64,000 nucleotides of DNA, from positions 248,001 through 312,000 of the forward strand of contig NZ_JAWHTC010000001.1 of assembly GCF_032586155.1 (NCBI RefSeq), given 5' to 3'. Below the pieces are notes generated by a model. That model did no database searches, was not told where the DNA came from, and saw only the letters and a program-made list of their open reading frames with translations. Positions 15,505-23,657 of this stretch are shown here, one piece after another. Position 1 is the stretch's first letter, and every line of letters begins with the position of its first letter. A program made the position numbers and the translations under genes. Source of the stretch: JAWHTC01 sp032586155 (GTDB lineage: Bacteria; Pseudomonadota; Alphaproteobacteria; Rhodobacterales; Rhodobacteraceae).

Positions 15505-16860
15505 ATGTCCGGACATGGTACCCCGATCCCGATGACTTCGCATCCCTGCGGCCCGCTCAATGGGCAGGCCGAAGTGCCGGGCGATAAGTCGATTTCGCAC
15601 CGATCGCTGATCCTCGGAGCAATGTGTATCGGTGAAACCGTGGTGACCGGGTTGCTGGAAGGCGAAGATGTGCTCGCGACCGCGCAGGCGATGCGCGACT
15701 TCGGCGCCGAGGTGACGCGCGACGACGACGGCACATGGCATGTGCACGGCGTTGGTGTCGGCGGCTTTGCCGAGCCTGAAACGGTTGTGGATTGCGGTAA
15801 TGCCGGGACCGGCGTGCGGCTGATCATGGGGGCGATGGCAACCTCGCCGATCACGGCGACGTTTACCGGGGATGCCAGCCTCAACAGTCGCCCCATGGCA
15901 CGGGTGACCGATCCCCTGGCCCTGTTCGGCACGCAAGCCGTCGGGCGAACGGATGGTCGTTTGCCAATGACAATCGTCGGCGCGCGTGAACCAGTGCCGG
16001 TACGCTATACCGTGCCGATGCCCTCGGCGCAGGTGAAGTCTGCCGTTTTGTTGGCCGGGCTCAATGCTCCGGGCGAAACCGTGGTGATCGAGAAGGAAGC
16101 CACCCGCGATCATACAGAACGGATGCTGGAAGGCTTCGGTGCCGAGATCCGCGTTGAAGAGACCGAAGAGGGCCGGGCGATCACCCTTAAGGGCCGGCCG
16201 GAGTTGCAGCCGCAGGTCATTGCCGTGCCGCGCGATCCCAGCTCGGCCGCCTTTCCGGTCTGTGCCGCGCTGATCGTACCGGGCTCGGACGTGCTGGTTC
16301 CGGGGATCGGTTTGAACCCGACCCGTGCCGGGTTGTTCGACACGCTGCGCGAGATGGGGGCCGACCTGACCTATGAAAACGAACGCGTTGAAGGCGGTGA
16401 GCCGGTGGCCGATCTGCGGGCACGGTTCTCGCCCAACATGAAGGGCATCGAAGTGCCGCCCGATCGGGCTGCCAGCATGATCGACGAATACCCGATCCTG
16501 TCGGTTGTGGCAGCCAACGCGACCGGTGACACGGTGATGCGCGGGGTGAAAGAGCTGCGGGTCAAGGAAAGCGACCGGATCGAGGCCATGGCCCGAGGAT
16601 TGCGCGCCAATGGCGTGGCGGTCGAGGATGGTGAGGATTGGTGGATCGTCAAAGGGTGCGGTGCGGGAAATGTGGCAGGCGGGGCGAATGCACCGGTCGA
16701 GACCTTCCTGGACCACCGCATTGCCATGTCCTTCCTCTGCCTTGGTATGGCGTCGCAAGCTCCAGTGGTGCTGGATGATGGCGGGCCGGTCGCCACGTCC
16801 TTCCCGATTTTCGAGCCGCTGATGGCGGGCTTGGGTGCGGATATTCGCCGCGAGGGGTAA
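15505..16860 (+). CDS. aroA: 3-phosphoshikimate 1-carboxyvinyltransferase (EPSP synthase, class II)
   Basis: AroA joins shikimate-3-phosphate and PEP in the aromatic pathway. The 451-residue protein carries all four class II signatures: GDKSIS, SAQVK, RDHTE and NPTR, plus DEYPILSV and KESDRIE. The residue matching Ala100 of the CP4 enzyme is glycine (CGNAGTG). The ATG at 15505 is preferred; 16 upstream in-frame codons overlap the repeat region. In many alphaproteobacteria aroA is followed by cmk and rpsA; here two small genes separate aroA from cmk. Confidence 0.95.
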   Translation: MSGHGTPIPMTSHPCGPLNGQAEVPGDKSISHRSLILGAMCIGETVVTGLLEGEDVLATAQAMRDFGAEVTRDDDGTWHVHGVGVGGFAEPETVVDCGNAGTGVRLIMGAMATSPITATFTGDASLNSRPMARVTDPLALFGTQAVGRTDGRLPMTIVGAREPVPVRYTVPMPSAQVKSAVLLAGLNAPGETVVIEKEATRDHTERMLEGFGAEIRVEETEEGRAITLKGRPELQPQVIAVPRDPSSAAFPVCAALIVPGSDVLVPGIGLNPTRAGLFDTLREMGADLTYENERVEGGEPVADLRARFSPNMKGIEVPPDRAASMIDEYPILSVVAANATGDTVMRGVKELRVKESDRIEAMARGLRANGVAVEDGEDWWIVKGCGAGNVAGGANAPVETFLDHRIAMSFLCLGMASQAPVVLDDGGPVATSFPIFEPLMAGLGADIRREG

Positions 16861-16948
16861 AGTATGGTCATGCGTTGGGTTTCATCCGGCCCGGAGCGCT
16901 ATACGTAGGCCCAGGTTCACCCCCCCCAATTGTGAAAGGCGCGGCAAT

Positions 16949-16966
16949 GGCGGGCTGAACCCCGCC
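16949..16966 (+). other. GC-rich hairpin in the aroA-17072 gap
   Basis: GGCGGG-CTGAAC-CCCGCC forms a 6-bp stem, followed by two similar CCCTGCGGC segments. The 211-bp gap otherwise shows only a good AGGAGG ribosome binding site at its end. It could be a weak terminator of aroA or a relic of a dispersed repeat. Confidence 0.35.
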
Positions 16967-17071
16967 CTGCGGCAAGCGCGAAACGCTCCATCCCCCCCTG
17001 CGGCGCATGGTCCAACAGAAATCCGGATCTACCTGCGTTAAAACCCCCGGGCGCGCATTCAGGAGGACACC

Positions 17072-17701
17072 ATGACCCGCACGATCTATGCCAATCTGCA
17101 GCTTTGGGACCCGATGGGTCAGATGAAACTTGACCCCGGCCTGATGTATGGCGGGCAGAGTATGCTGTTCGTGTTGGCCGCCGATGATCTGCGCGCGGGG
17201 CTGTTGCGCCTGGTCGATGCTGTGGCGACCAAGGGGTTGGGTCTCGTTCGGGTGATGTATGCAGGCTATACCGATGCGTTCGACACCGATCACTTCCCAT
17301 ACGAGGTTGATATGGGGCCGATGATCGCGGATGCGTTGGACCAGGACAAAATCTGTGCCGTGGGTCCGTTCACCTTTGATCCGGCGGCCGCGCCGGAAAG
17401 TGCCGACGTGATGTTGGCCTGTATCGACGTTTTCGACCCTTCGCAGGCAGACGAAGGGGCCTACGACGGGGCGCTGTGTCTGGCCGGGGTGGCGGGCAAT
17501 GTGGCCGATGGGCTGCGCGCTTTGATCGCCGACATGCAGGCGCAGGAGATTGACCTGAAACATATCGAGGATGCCAAGGACGGCTCGGAGCACGCCGAAG
17601 TCTATTCATTTGAAACCTCGGTCGAGGACATGATCGGCAAGGCGCAGAATGCTTCTGCCCCGGTCTATAGCGATATGATAGCCTACGACCGCAAGAGCTG
17701 A
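17072..17701 (+). CDS. Conserved hypothetical protein, 209 aa
   Basis: I do not recognise the family. The 209-residue product is acidic and soluble, with no signal peptide or membrane segment, and looks like an alpha/beta fold (MTRTIYANLQLWDPMGQ, LFVLAADDLRAGLLRLVDAV, AVGPFTFDP). A strong AGGAGG 5 nt before the ATG supports the start. It runs in the aroA-to-cmk direction with short gaps, so it may be co-transcribed with the membrane protein and cmk. Confidence 0.75.
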   Translation: MTRTIYANLQLWDPMGQMKLDPGLMYGGQSMLFVLAADDLRAGLLRLVDAVATKGLGLVRVMYAGYTDAFDTDHFPYEVDMGPMIADALDQDKICAVGPFTFDPAAAPESADVMLACIDVFDPSQADEGAYDGALCLAGVAGNVADGLRALIADMQAQEIDLKHIEDAKDGSEHAEVYSFETSVEDMIGKAQNASAPVYSDMIAYDRKS

Positions 17702-17745
17702 ACGCAGTTTTTGTCGCGGGGAAAATGCTCTGCTATGGTCGCCCC

Positions 17746-18246
17746 ATGGTGACCCGGATTCTTTATGTATTTCTGACGATTGCGACCGCCGCGCTTTACC
17801 TCGTGATGGTGCTGTGGTCGCTTCCGGAAATCACAATCGAGGCCGACGGGCTGATGCCGTTCGATCTGCGCCCATTCGGATATTCCCCGCAGGAGGCCGA
17901 GGCGTTTCTCAATGCACTCAGCGATGAGGGGCGGGTCTTCTATGCCGAAACTCAGCATCGGCTTGATATGGTGTTTCCGCTTCTTCTGATGGCATGGGGG
18001 GCATGGACAGTGTGGTTGCTCTATCCCGCACCGATCAACTGGCTATTCATTGCACTTGCGGTGCTGGGCTGTGTTTTCGATCTGGGTGAGAACCGGGCAG
18101 TTGCCGGGCTGTTGGAGGGGTTCGACGCAGAAGCGGCCCGTGCAGCGTCGCGTTGGACGCTGGCAAAATCGCTTGCCGCAACCACTGTGTACGGGGCGAT
18201 CCTTTGGGCGTTGGGGCGAAAGCTGTGGGTGCGGATCAAGCGTTGA
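17746..18246 (+). CDS. Membrane protein, 166 aa, unknown function
   Basis: The 166-residue protein has about four hydrophobic segments: RILYVFLTIATAALYLVMVLW near the N-terminus, FPLLLMAWGAWTVWLLY, NWLFIALAVLGCVFDLGE and a C-terminal LAATTVYGAILWALG. A soluble loop (about 30-75) follows the first helix. No family is recognised. The start MVTRILYV places the first helix properly; an upstream in-frame ATG at 17725 would add seven residues. It lies 73 bp before cmk on the same strand. Confidence 0.75.
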   Translation: MVTRILYVFLTIATAALYLVMVLWSLPEITIEADGLMPFDLRPFGYSPQEAEAFLNALSDEGRVFYAETQHRLDMVFPLLLMAWGAWTVWLLYPAPINWLFIALAVLGCVFDLGENRAVAGLLEGFDAEAARAASRWTLAKSLAATTVYGAILWALGRKLWVRIKR

Positions 18247-18319
18247 ACCGTGGTAGGGTTTTCATTCGCCCGCCCAGTTGTTAATCCCGAGAGAAACCGA
18301 ATTTTGGGGCAATTCAGCC

Positions 18320-18934
18320 ATGAGTTTCTGCGTAGCCATCGACGGACCTGCGGCGTCAGGCAAAGGCACGGTGTCAAAAGCCGTGGCGGCACATTTCGGG
18401 TTTGCCCATCTCGATACGGGGCTGCTTTACCGTGCCGTCGCGGCCAAGGTGCTCGCCGGAGCGGACGCGATCGAAGCGGCAAAGGCGCTGGATGCGTCAG
18501 ACCTTGAGGGCGATTTGCGGACACCAGCGGTAGCGCAGGAAGCCAGCCGCGCGGCGGTGATCCCGGAGGTGCGCGCAGCGCTGGTGGATTTTCAGCGCAG
18601 TTTTGCTGCACGGGTCGGGGGTGCGGTTCTGGACGGGCGCGATATCGGCACAGTGATCTGCCCGGAGGCGGCGGTAAAGCTCTATGTCACCGCCAGCGCT
18701 GAGGTTCGCGCCGAGCGGCGTTTTCTGGAACTGGACGCCAAGGACATAGAAGTGACCCGCGAGAGTGTTTTGGCCGATGTAAAGGAGCGCGATGCACGCG
18801 ATAGCGAACGCAGCCACGCGCCGCTTAAACCCGCCGATGATGCCGTGATGATCGACACATCAGAGATGAGCATTGACGAGGCCGTGGCCACTGCCATCGC
18901 GGCAGTGAATGAAAAACGAAAGGTTCAGGGATGA
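18320..18934 (+). CDS. cmk: Cytidylate kinase
   Basis: Cmk phosphorylates CMP and dCMP for nucleotide supply. The 204-residue product has the P-loop GPAASGKGT (9-17), the nucleotide-binding LDTGLLYRAVA, and the lid/CMP region GAVLDGRDIGTVICPEA with KLYVTASAEVRAERR. The length is typical. The ATG at 18320 gives the canonical start MSFCVAIDG. It overlaps the aldo/keto reductase start by 4 bp. Its usual downstream partner rpsA lies 4.7 kb away, after a string of accessory genes. Confidence 0.95.
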   Translation: MSFCVAIDGPAASGKGTVSKAVAAHFGFAHLDTGLLYRAVAAKVLAGADAIEAAKALDASDLEGDLRTPAVAQEASRAAVIPEVRAALVDFQRSFAARVGGAVLDGRDIGTVICPEAAVKLYVTASAEVRAERRFLELDAKDIEVTRESVLADVKERDARDSERSHAPLKPADDAVMIDTSEMSIDEAVATAIAAVNEKRKVQG

Positions 18935-19929
18935 AAACGCGCAAACTGGGACAAAATGGACCCGAAATCGCTGCCGTGGGATACGGCGCGATGAGCTTTT
19001 CCGATTTCTACGGACCGACGACCGAGGAAAACAGCCATGCTATTCTGGATGCGATGCGGGATTGGGGCGTGAACCATATCGATACGTCCAACATCTATGG
19101 CATGGGCGGCTCGGAAGATGCGATTGGCAGTTACCTGTCAAAAAACCCTGAGGCCAAGACCTTCTTTTCCATTGCGACCAAGGCCTCGATCACCCGCGAC
19201 GCGGACAACAATCGGATTTTCCGAAATGACCGGGCGCATCTGGAGGCGGAGCTGGATATCAGCCTGAAACGGATGGGTGTCGACCGTGTAGATCTGTTCT
19301 ATGTCCATCGCCGCGACCCCGAGATGCCGATCGAAGAAGTGGTTGAGGGGTTGGTCGAGATCATGGGGACCGGAAAGATCGGTAGCTTCGGATTTTCCGA
19401 GATCGCGCCGTCCAACCTGCGCCGCGCGGCCGCCGTACATCCCGTGGCGGCGGTGCAGTCGGAATACTCGTTGCAGACCCGCAGTCCGGAAATGGGCTTG
19501 GTGCAGACCTGTTCTGAACTGGGAACTTCGCTGGTGGCGTTTTCGCCGGTCGGGCGGTCCTTGCTGACAGATCACCCGCTGACCGTGAACGCCTTGGACG
19601 AGCTGCCTTTTCTTAAGGATAACCCACGCTTTCAGCAGCCCAATTTCGATGCCAATATCGCGGCCACCGACAAGCTGCGCGCATTGGCGAAAGAGATGGG
19701 TGAACCGGCGGCGGCGCTGGCCAATGCCTGGCTTCTTGCGCAAGGCGATCAGGTGATACCGATTCCGGGCACACGTTCGGTCGAGCACTTCCGCGAATGC
19801 GTGCGCGGGGCCGAGATTGATCTGAGCGCCGAAGACTTGGCGCGAATCGAGGCGATTCTGCCCATCGGTTGGGCCCATGGTGATCGCTATTCCGCGGGTC
19901 AATGGGTTGGGCCGGAGCGCTATTGCTGA
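18931..19929 (+). CDS. Aldo/keto reductase
   Basis: The 332-residue protein is a TIM-barrel NADPH-dependent oxidoreductase. Visible parts of the catalytic site are DTSNIYGMG (Asp and Tyr), IATKAS (Lys) and DLFYVHRRDP (His). The C-terminal cofactor loop is VIPIPGTRSVEHFRECV. It resembles the YakC/auxin-induced AKR group that acts on small carbonyl compounds; the substrate is unknown. ATGA overlap with cmk indicates translational coupling. Confidence 0.9.
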   Translation: MKTRKLGQNGPEIAAVGYGAMSFSDFYGPTTEENSHAILDAMRDWGVNHIDTSNIYGMGGSEDAIGSYLSKNPEAKTFFSIATKASITRDADNNRIFRNDRAHLEAELDISLKRMGVDRVDLFYVHRRDPEMPIEEVVEGLVEIMGTGKIGSFGFSEIAPSNLRRAAAVHPVAAVQSEYSLQTRSPEMGLVQTCSELGTSLVAFSPVGRSLLTDHPLTVNALDELPFLKDNPRFQQPNFDANIAATDKLRALAKEMGEPAAALANAWLLAQGDQVIPIPGTRSVEHFRECVRGAEIDLSAEDLARIEAILPIGWAHGDRYSAGQWVGPERYC

Positions 19930-20188
19930 GATTGGTGACGGACATCTGTTGGCCCGAAGTTGTCATTGGCCAAACAATGCCTGCGCGAAATCAAGAGCCT
20001 TGGCCCGCCGGGCAATCGCAATACCGCGGGCAGGGTCGGCGATTTCGAGGGGGCGCGCTGAGCCGTAAGTTCGCGCAGGTTTATCTGACAAAAACTCGCC
20101 CTGAGCAGTTTAGTATCGCCTCCCCACGGTCTGGCAATTGCGCGTCTTTGCAATCAGTTTCCCAATGTCCTGATAAGGCCAAAAGCAG

Positions 20189-20204
20189 AAGGCACCGCCG
20201 CCTT
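20189..20204 (-). terminator. Possible terminator after the CoA ligase gene
   Basis: A 5-bp stem AAGGC-GGCGGT-GCCTT is followed on the minus strand by CTGCTTTTGG, 8 bp after the ligase stop. The stem is short and the T-run is broken. The rest of 19930-20211 holds no confident gene; a stop-bounded minus-strand frame at 19963-20109 looks coding but has no start codon. Confidence 0.4.
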
Positions 20205-20211
20205 GTCGCAC

Positions 20212-21774
20212 CTACCGACTTGCGGCCTGCTCGCGCAACACCCGGCGCAGGATCTTGCCCGACGCAGCCTTGGGGACTTCATCGACGATTTCCAGGCGCC
20301 GCAGTTGCTTGTAATGCGACAGTTGCCCTTCGAGATGGGCCTGCAGATCCTCAAGAGTCGGTACCTCGCCACCAGACACCGGTACGATGAACCCCATAGG
20401 TATCTCGCCTGCTTCGTCGTCAGGCACCCCGATCACGCCCACATCTGCCACGTTCGGATGGGTAATCAGCGCCGCCTCAACTTCAGCCGGAGCGACCTGA
20501 AAGCCCTTGTACTTGATCAGTTCTTTCAGCCGGTCGGTGACGAACATGTGCCCATCCTCGTCAAAACGCACGATGTCGCCGGTATGCAGCCATCCGTCGC
20601 TGTCCAGTGTTTCCGCTGTAGCCTCCGGGTTGTTCCAGTATCCCTTCATCACCTGCGGACCGCGCACCCACAGCTCGCCCTCGTCACCCGGTTCCACGTC
20701 CTGCCCGCTGCCGGGATCGACCACCCGGCATTCGGTGTTGCACACGGTCACCCCCGACGAGCCCTGCTTGATATTGTCCTTGTGCGAGGAATGCGACACC
20801 GGGCTCAGTTCGGTCATGCCATAGCCCTGGCCCGCGACACAGCCTAGCCGCGACGAAACTGCGGTGGTCACATCGCCACCCAAGGGGGCTGCGCCGGAAT
20901 TGACCTGTTCGACGCATGACAGGTCATAGGCCTCGACCATCGGGTGCTTGGCCAGCGCGATCATCACTGGCGGCACGACATACATCCGCCGCGTGCCATA
21001 TTCCGAGGACAGGCGCAGGAACAGTTCAAGGTCAAAGCGCGGCATGGTGATCAAAGCGCCGCCGGCCGCCAGAACCATGCTCATCAGGCATTGCAGACCG
21101 TAGATGTGAAAGAACGGCAGGAAGGCCACTGTTGCCTCACCCGGCACAACTTCGAAGGTCGAAAGAGTCTGGTCGATATTGGCCACCAGGTTCCAATGGG
21201 TCAGCATCACGCCTTTGGGCAGGCCGGTAGTGCCGCTGGAATAGGGCAGGGCGACCACGTGGTCATGCAAGTCGACCGGTGTCTGATCCTCTTGAGGATC
21301 ACCCATCAGGTCAGCCAATGACATCGTGTCGGGCGCCTCGCCGATCACGACGACTTCTTGCACTGATGTGCCCTCTGCGGCCTCTCGCGCCATGTCCAGA
21401 AACTGGGGAATCGTGACAAGCAGGGTTGCTCCGCTGTCGTTCAACTGATGGCGCAGCTCCTGTGCCGTGTAGGTCGGGTTTACCAAGGTAACCGTGCCTC
21501 CGGCCCAGGCTACGCCATGAAACACCACCGCGTATTCTGGCAGGTTCGGCGCCATTAGCGCAACCATCGTTCCCTTGCCGGTACCGCGTGCATTCAGCCC
21601 ACCTGCCAACGATTTGACCGTGCTTATAAAATCGTCAGTTGTAATCTGCCGTCCCGTTGTGCCCTCGGTCAGGACTACACGGTCCGGATCGCCGCCAAGT
21701 CCTTCGAACACACGCGACGTGACGGACATTTCACGTAGTTCAACGTCCTCGTAGGGGCTGGTAATGATGGTCAT
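20212..21774 (-). CDS. AMP-dependent acyl/aryl-CoA ligase, 4-coumarate-CoA-ligase-like
   Basis: The 520-residue enzyme activates a carboxylic acid with ATP and joins it to CoA. Motifs in order are YSSGTTGLPKG (178-188, P-loop), GYGMTE (317-322), the hinge DRLKELIKYKGFQVAPAEVE and the C-terminal catalytic Lys in AASGKILRR. The overall pattern (SGAAPLGGD, GDIVRFDEDGHMFVTDR) is closest to plant-type 4CL and related medium-chain ligases. The start at 21774 has GGAGG 9 nt upstream. It is a single gene, divergent from the L,D-transpeptidase remnant. Confidence 0.9.
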   Translation of the reverse strand: MTIITSPYEDVELREMSVTSRVFEGLGGDPDRVVLTEGTTGRQITTDDFISTVKSLAGGLNARGTGKGTMVALMAPNLPEYAVVFHGVAWAGGTVTLVNPTYTAQELRHQLNDSGATLLVTIPQFLDMAREAAEGTSVQEVVVIGEAPDTMSLADLMGDPQEDQTPVDLHDHVVALPYSSGTTGLPKGVMLTHWNLVANIDQTLSTFEVVPGEATVAFLPFFHIYGLQCLMSMVLAAGGALITMPRFDLELFLRLSSEYGTRRMYVVPPVMIALAKHPMVEAYDLSCVEQVNSGAAPLGGDVTTAVSSRLGCVAGQGYGMTELSPVSHSSHKDNIKQGSSGVTVCNTECRVVDPGSGQDVEPGDEGELWVRGPQVMKGYWNNPEATAETLDSDGWLHTGDIVRFDEDGHMFVTDRLKELIKYKGFQVAPAEVEAALITHPNVADVGVIGVPDDEAGEIPMGFIVPVSGGEVPTLEDLQAHLEGQLSHYKQLRRLEIVDEVPKAASGKILRRVLREQAASR

Positions 21775-21890
21775 GGCGCGGTTCCTCCCTGTTTCAAGGC
21801 TAGGGGCAGCATGCCGTTTGTGCCAAGAAGAACGCCCCGTCATTTGAGCTTTGGCAATTGTTGTGCAGTGTTGTCCGCTCTAGATTGAGG

Positions 21891-22471
21891 ATGAATTCGC
21901 CAGGGGTAGATAGCTGGATGCGGCGTGGGATTTGGATACTTGCGGTTTTGGCAGCGCTGGCGGGTGGCGTGCTGATATACAGCAAGGGTATGGCGCAGGC
22001 CGGATCGGGCGCGCCGCCGGCGCTGGTCGCGGCAAAACAGCGGGCCGATGCGGTCATCGTTGACAAGCCTGCACGCGAACTGATGCTGCTGCGGCAGGGC
22101 AAGGTGATCCGCCGCTATGACATCTCCCTTGGAGCGGCCCCTGACGGTCACAAACAACAGGAAGGGGACGAACGAACCCCCGAAGGGGACTATGTGATCG
22201 ACTGGCGCAACGAAAACTCGATTGCCCATCTCAGTTGCATATTTCTTATCCCAATGCTGCAGACACGGCACAGGCTGCGGCCAGGGGTGTAAGCCCCGGT
22301 GGGCAGATCATGATCCACGGGCTGCCCAATGGCTGGGGCGCGCTGGGGCGGTTGCATCTCTTGTGGGATTGGACCAATGGCTGCATCGCGGTCACCAATG
22401 AAGAGATGCGGGAAATCTGGTCTCTGGTGCCCGATGGCACACCGATTACGATCCGGGGTCATGACGGTTAA
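21891..22471 (+). pseudogene. L,D-transpeptidase (YkuD domain), split by a frameshift
   Basis: Two overlapping frames together give one YkuD protein. The first (21891-22234) has an N-terminal membrane anchor and VDKPARELMLLRQGKVIRRYDISLGAAPDGHK. The second (from 22235) continues LHISYPNAADTAQAAARG and has the catalytic block MIHGLPNGWG and TNGCIAVTNEEM, with the active Cys. The break lies at CTCAGTTGCAT (22229-22239): one extra T would restore IAHLSLHISYPN. The catalytic residues remain intact, so the lesion is recent, a sequencing error, or a slippage site. The intact enzyme would cross-link or anchor peptidoglycan. Confidence 0.85.
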
Positions 22472-22685
22472 CCCGGTTCACGCGTTGTCACGTCGCCGCG
22501 ATACACAGATAGGTCACTTGCCCGGTACAGGAAGGTTTGCGTGGGTCGTGTCACGAACACGACATGTAAAACGTGGACAAGTATATGAAAATTATCGGTA
22601 AATCTGGATTCGCAGTTGCAAACGTCGCCTTTGCCCTGGCTATGTCGGGTGGTTCGGCCATTCTGCCGACCGCTGCCGTCGCCAC

Positions 22686-22874
22686 ATGGCGCTTGAACCC
22701 GAGGAGGGGGCATTGCTGTTCGAGTTGGACAAGGGTGCTGATTTCGCCGGATTGTTCGAGGTATCGGCGGTTATGTCAGATCTAGAAGAAGCCGCCATTT
22801 GCATGGCTGGATATCTGCGAAGATGGATTGAGAATGGATCGATTGGGCAGGTGATCCCGCCCAACCACGCGTAG
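22686..22874 (+). CDS. Possible small protein, 62 aa
   Basis: The frame gives a 62-residue acidic protein, EEGALLFELDKGADFAGLFEVSAVMSDLEEAAICMAGYLRRW in its core, with two amphipathic helices. I recognise no family and there is no ribosome binding site before the ATG. An overlapping frame just upstream (from ~22588, KIIGKSGFAVANVAFALAMSGGSAILPTAAVA) looks like a signal peptide, so this may be the remains of an exported protein broken by a deletion. The gene is uncertain. Confidence 0.3.
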   Translation: MALEPEEGALLFELDKGADFAGLFEVSAVMSDLEEAAICMAGYLRRWIENGSIGQVIPPNHA

Positions 22875-22904
22875 TCAGATCGCTTGCTGACGCCAGATGC
22901 GGCT

Positions 22905-23414
22905 TTAGATCCAGCGCCGCACTTGGGCGGCATAGGCATCGAACTCGTCGCCAAAAAGCGCGTGCAGGTACCTTTCTTCCGGTCGGATCATCCAGGAATC
23001 AAGAATTGTCGCCGCAATCGCGGTCACGGCAAGAAACCACCAGCTGTTGCAGGCGATGCTCAGGCCAAGGGCCACGAGGATCGCGCCGAGGTAATTCGGG
23101 TTTCGGGACCACGCAAACGGGCCGGACGTGACAAGCTGTGTGGTGGGCACGCCGGGATGGGTGGGCTGTTGCGCGGCGTCCAGCGCGCGTTTTGACCACT
23201 CTATCAGCGCAAAACCTGCCGCCACGATCAGAACGCCAACGGCAATCATCAGCCAGACTGGTGCGGCGACAATCCGGGTCGGCCAAATCAGTTCGAGCCC
23301 GATCGCGAGCGCGAGCGCCGGAAACATCACGACGTCGCTGATCTTCCACTTGTGGTTATGGGCGGCTTCGGGTGGCATAGCTGGTCCTGCTGGTTCGCGG
23401 TCAGTTTCGGGCAT
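22905..23414 (-). CDS. Isoprenylcysteine carboxylmethyltransferase-like membrane methyltransferase
   Basis: The 169-residue protein has four membrane helices and the ICMT/PEMT-type C-terminal core: TSGPFAWSRNPNYLGAILVALGL, then WMIRPEERYLHALFGDEFDAYAAQVRRWI. The paired RNPNYLG and EER-L-FG-E motifs bind SAM in this superfamily. Bacterial members methylate lipids or small hydrophobic molecules; the substrate is unknown. The ATG at 23414 has AAGGG 7 nt before it. It is divergent from rpsA. Confidence 0.88.
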   Translation of the reverse strand: MPETDREPAGPAMPPEAAHNHKWKISDVVMFPALALAIGLELIWPTRIVAAPVWLMIAVGVLIVAAGFALIEWSKRALDAAQQPTHPGVPTTQLVTSGPFAWSRNPNYLGAILVALGLSIACNSWWFLAVTAIAATILDSWMIRPEERYLHALFGDEFDAYAAQVRRWI

Positions 23415-23446
23415 TGTCGGGCCCTTGCGCAACTGCTACTTTGTCC

Positions 23447-23475
23447 TTGCATATATGGCCATCCGCGCCTATAGA
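23447..23475 (+). promoter_or_regulatory. rpsA promoter
   Basis: TTGCAT (23447-23452), a 17-bp spacer and TATAGA (23470-23475) form a good sigma-70-like promoter. The predicted transcript would have a leader of about 175 nt before rpsA. The divergent methyltransferase gene starts 33 bp to the left. Confidence 0.6.
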
Positions 23476-23515
23476 GCCCCGGTCGACAAGGCGGGAAACG
23501 CCATAGAACAACGAG

Positions 23516-23554
23516 AAAGAGCAGGGTCGGATATCCACCGGCCCTCTTTGTTTT
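23516..23554 (+). promoter_or_regulatory. Terminator-like hairpin in the rpsA leader
   Basis: AAAGA-(GCA)-GGGTCGG pairs with CCGGCCC-TCTTT over a 7-nt loop, and GTTTT follows. It lies ~100 nt before the rpsA start and downstream of the likely promoter, so it could act as an attenuator of ribosomal protein S1 synthesis. No gene upstream on this strand needs a terminator here, since the neighbouring gene is divergent. Confidence 0.45.
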
Positions 23555-23657
23555 ATGTCCCGTCTGACCAATGCAATCTGAAAGACCGACGGACACAACC
23601 GTACGGCCCGAAAATCCCAGCCGGTCAAACCCGGCACGAAAAGGAACTGAACGCCAC

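Noticed and set aside
15472..16758. 428-codon open frame antisense to aroA
   Set aside because: Shadow of a GC-rich gene; His/Arg/Pro-rich nonsense composition.
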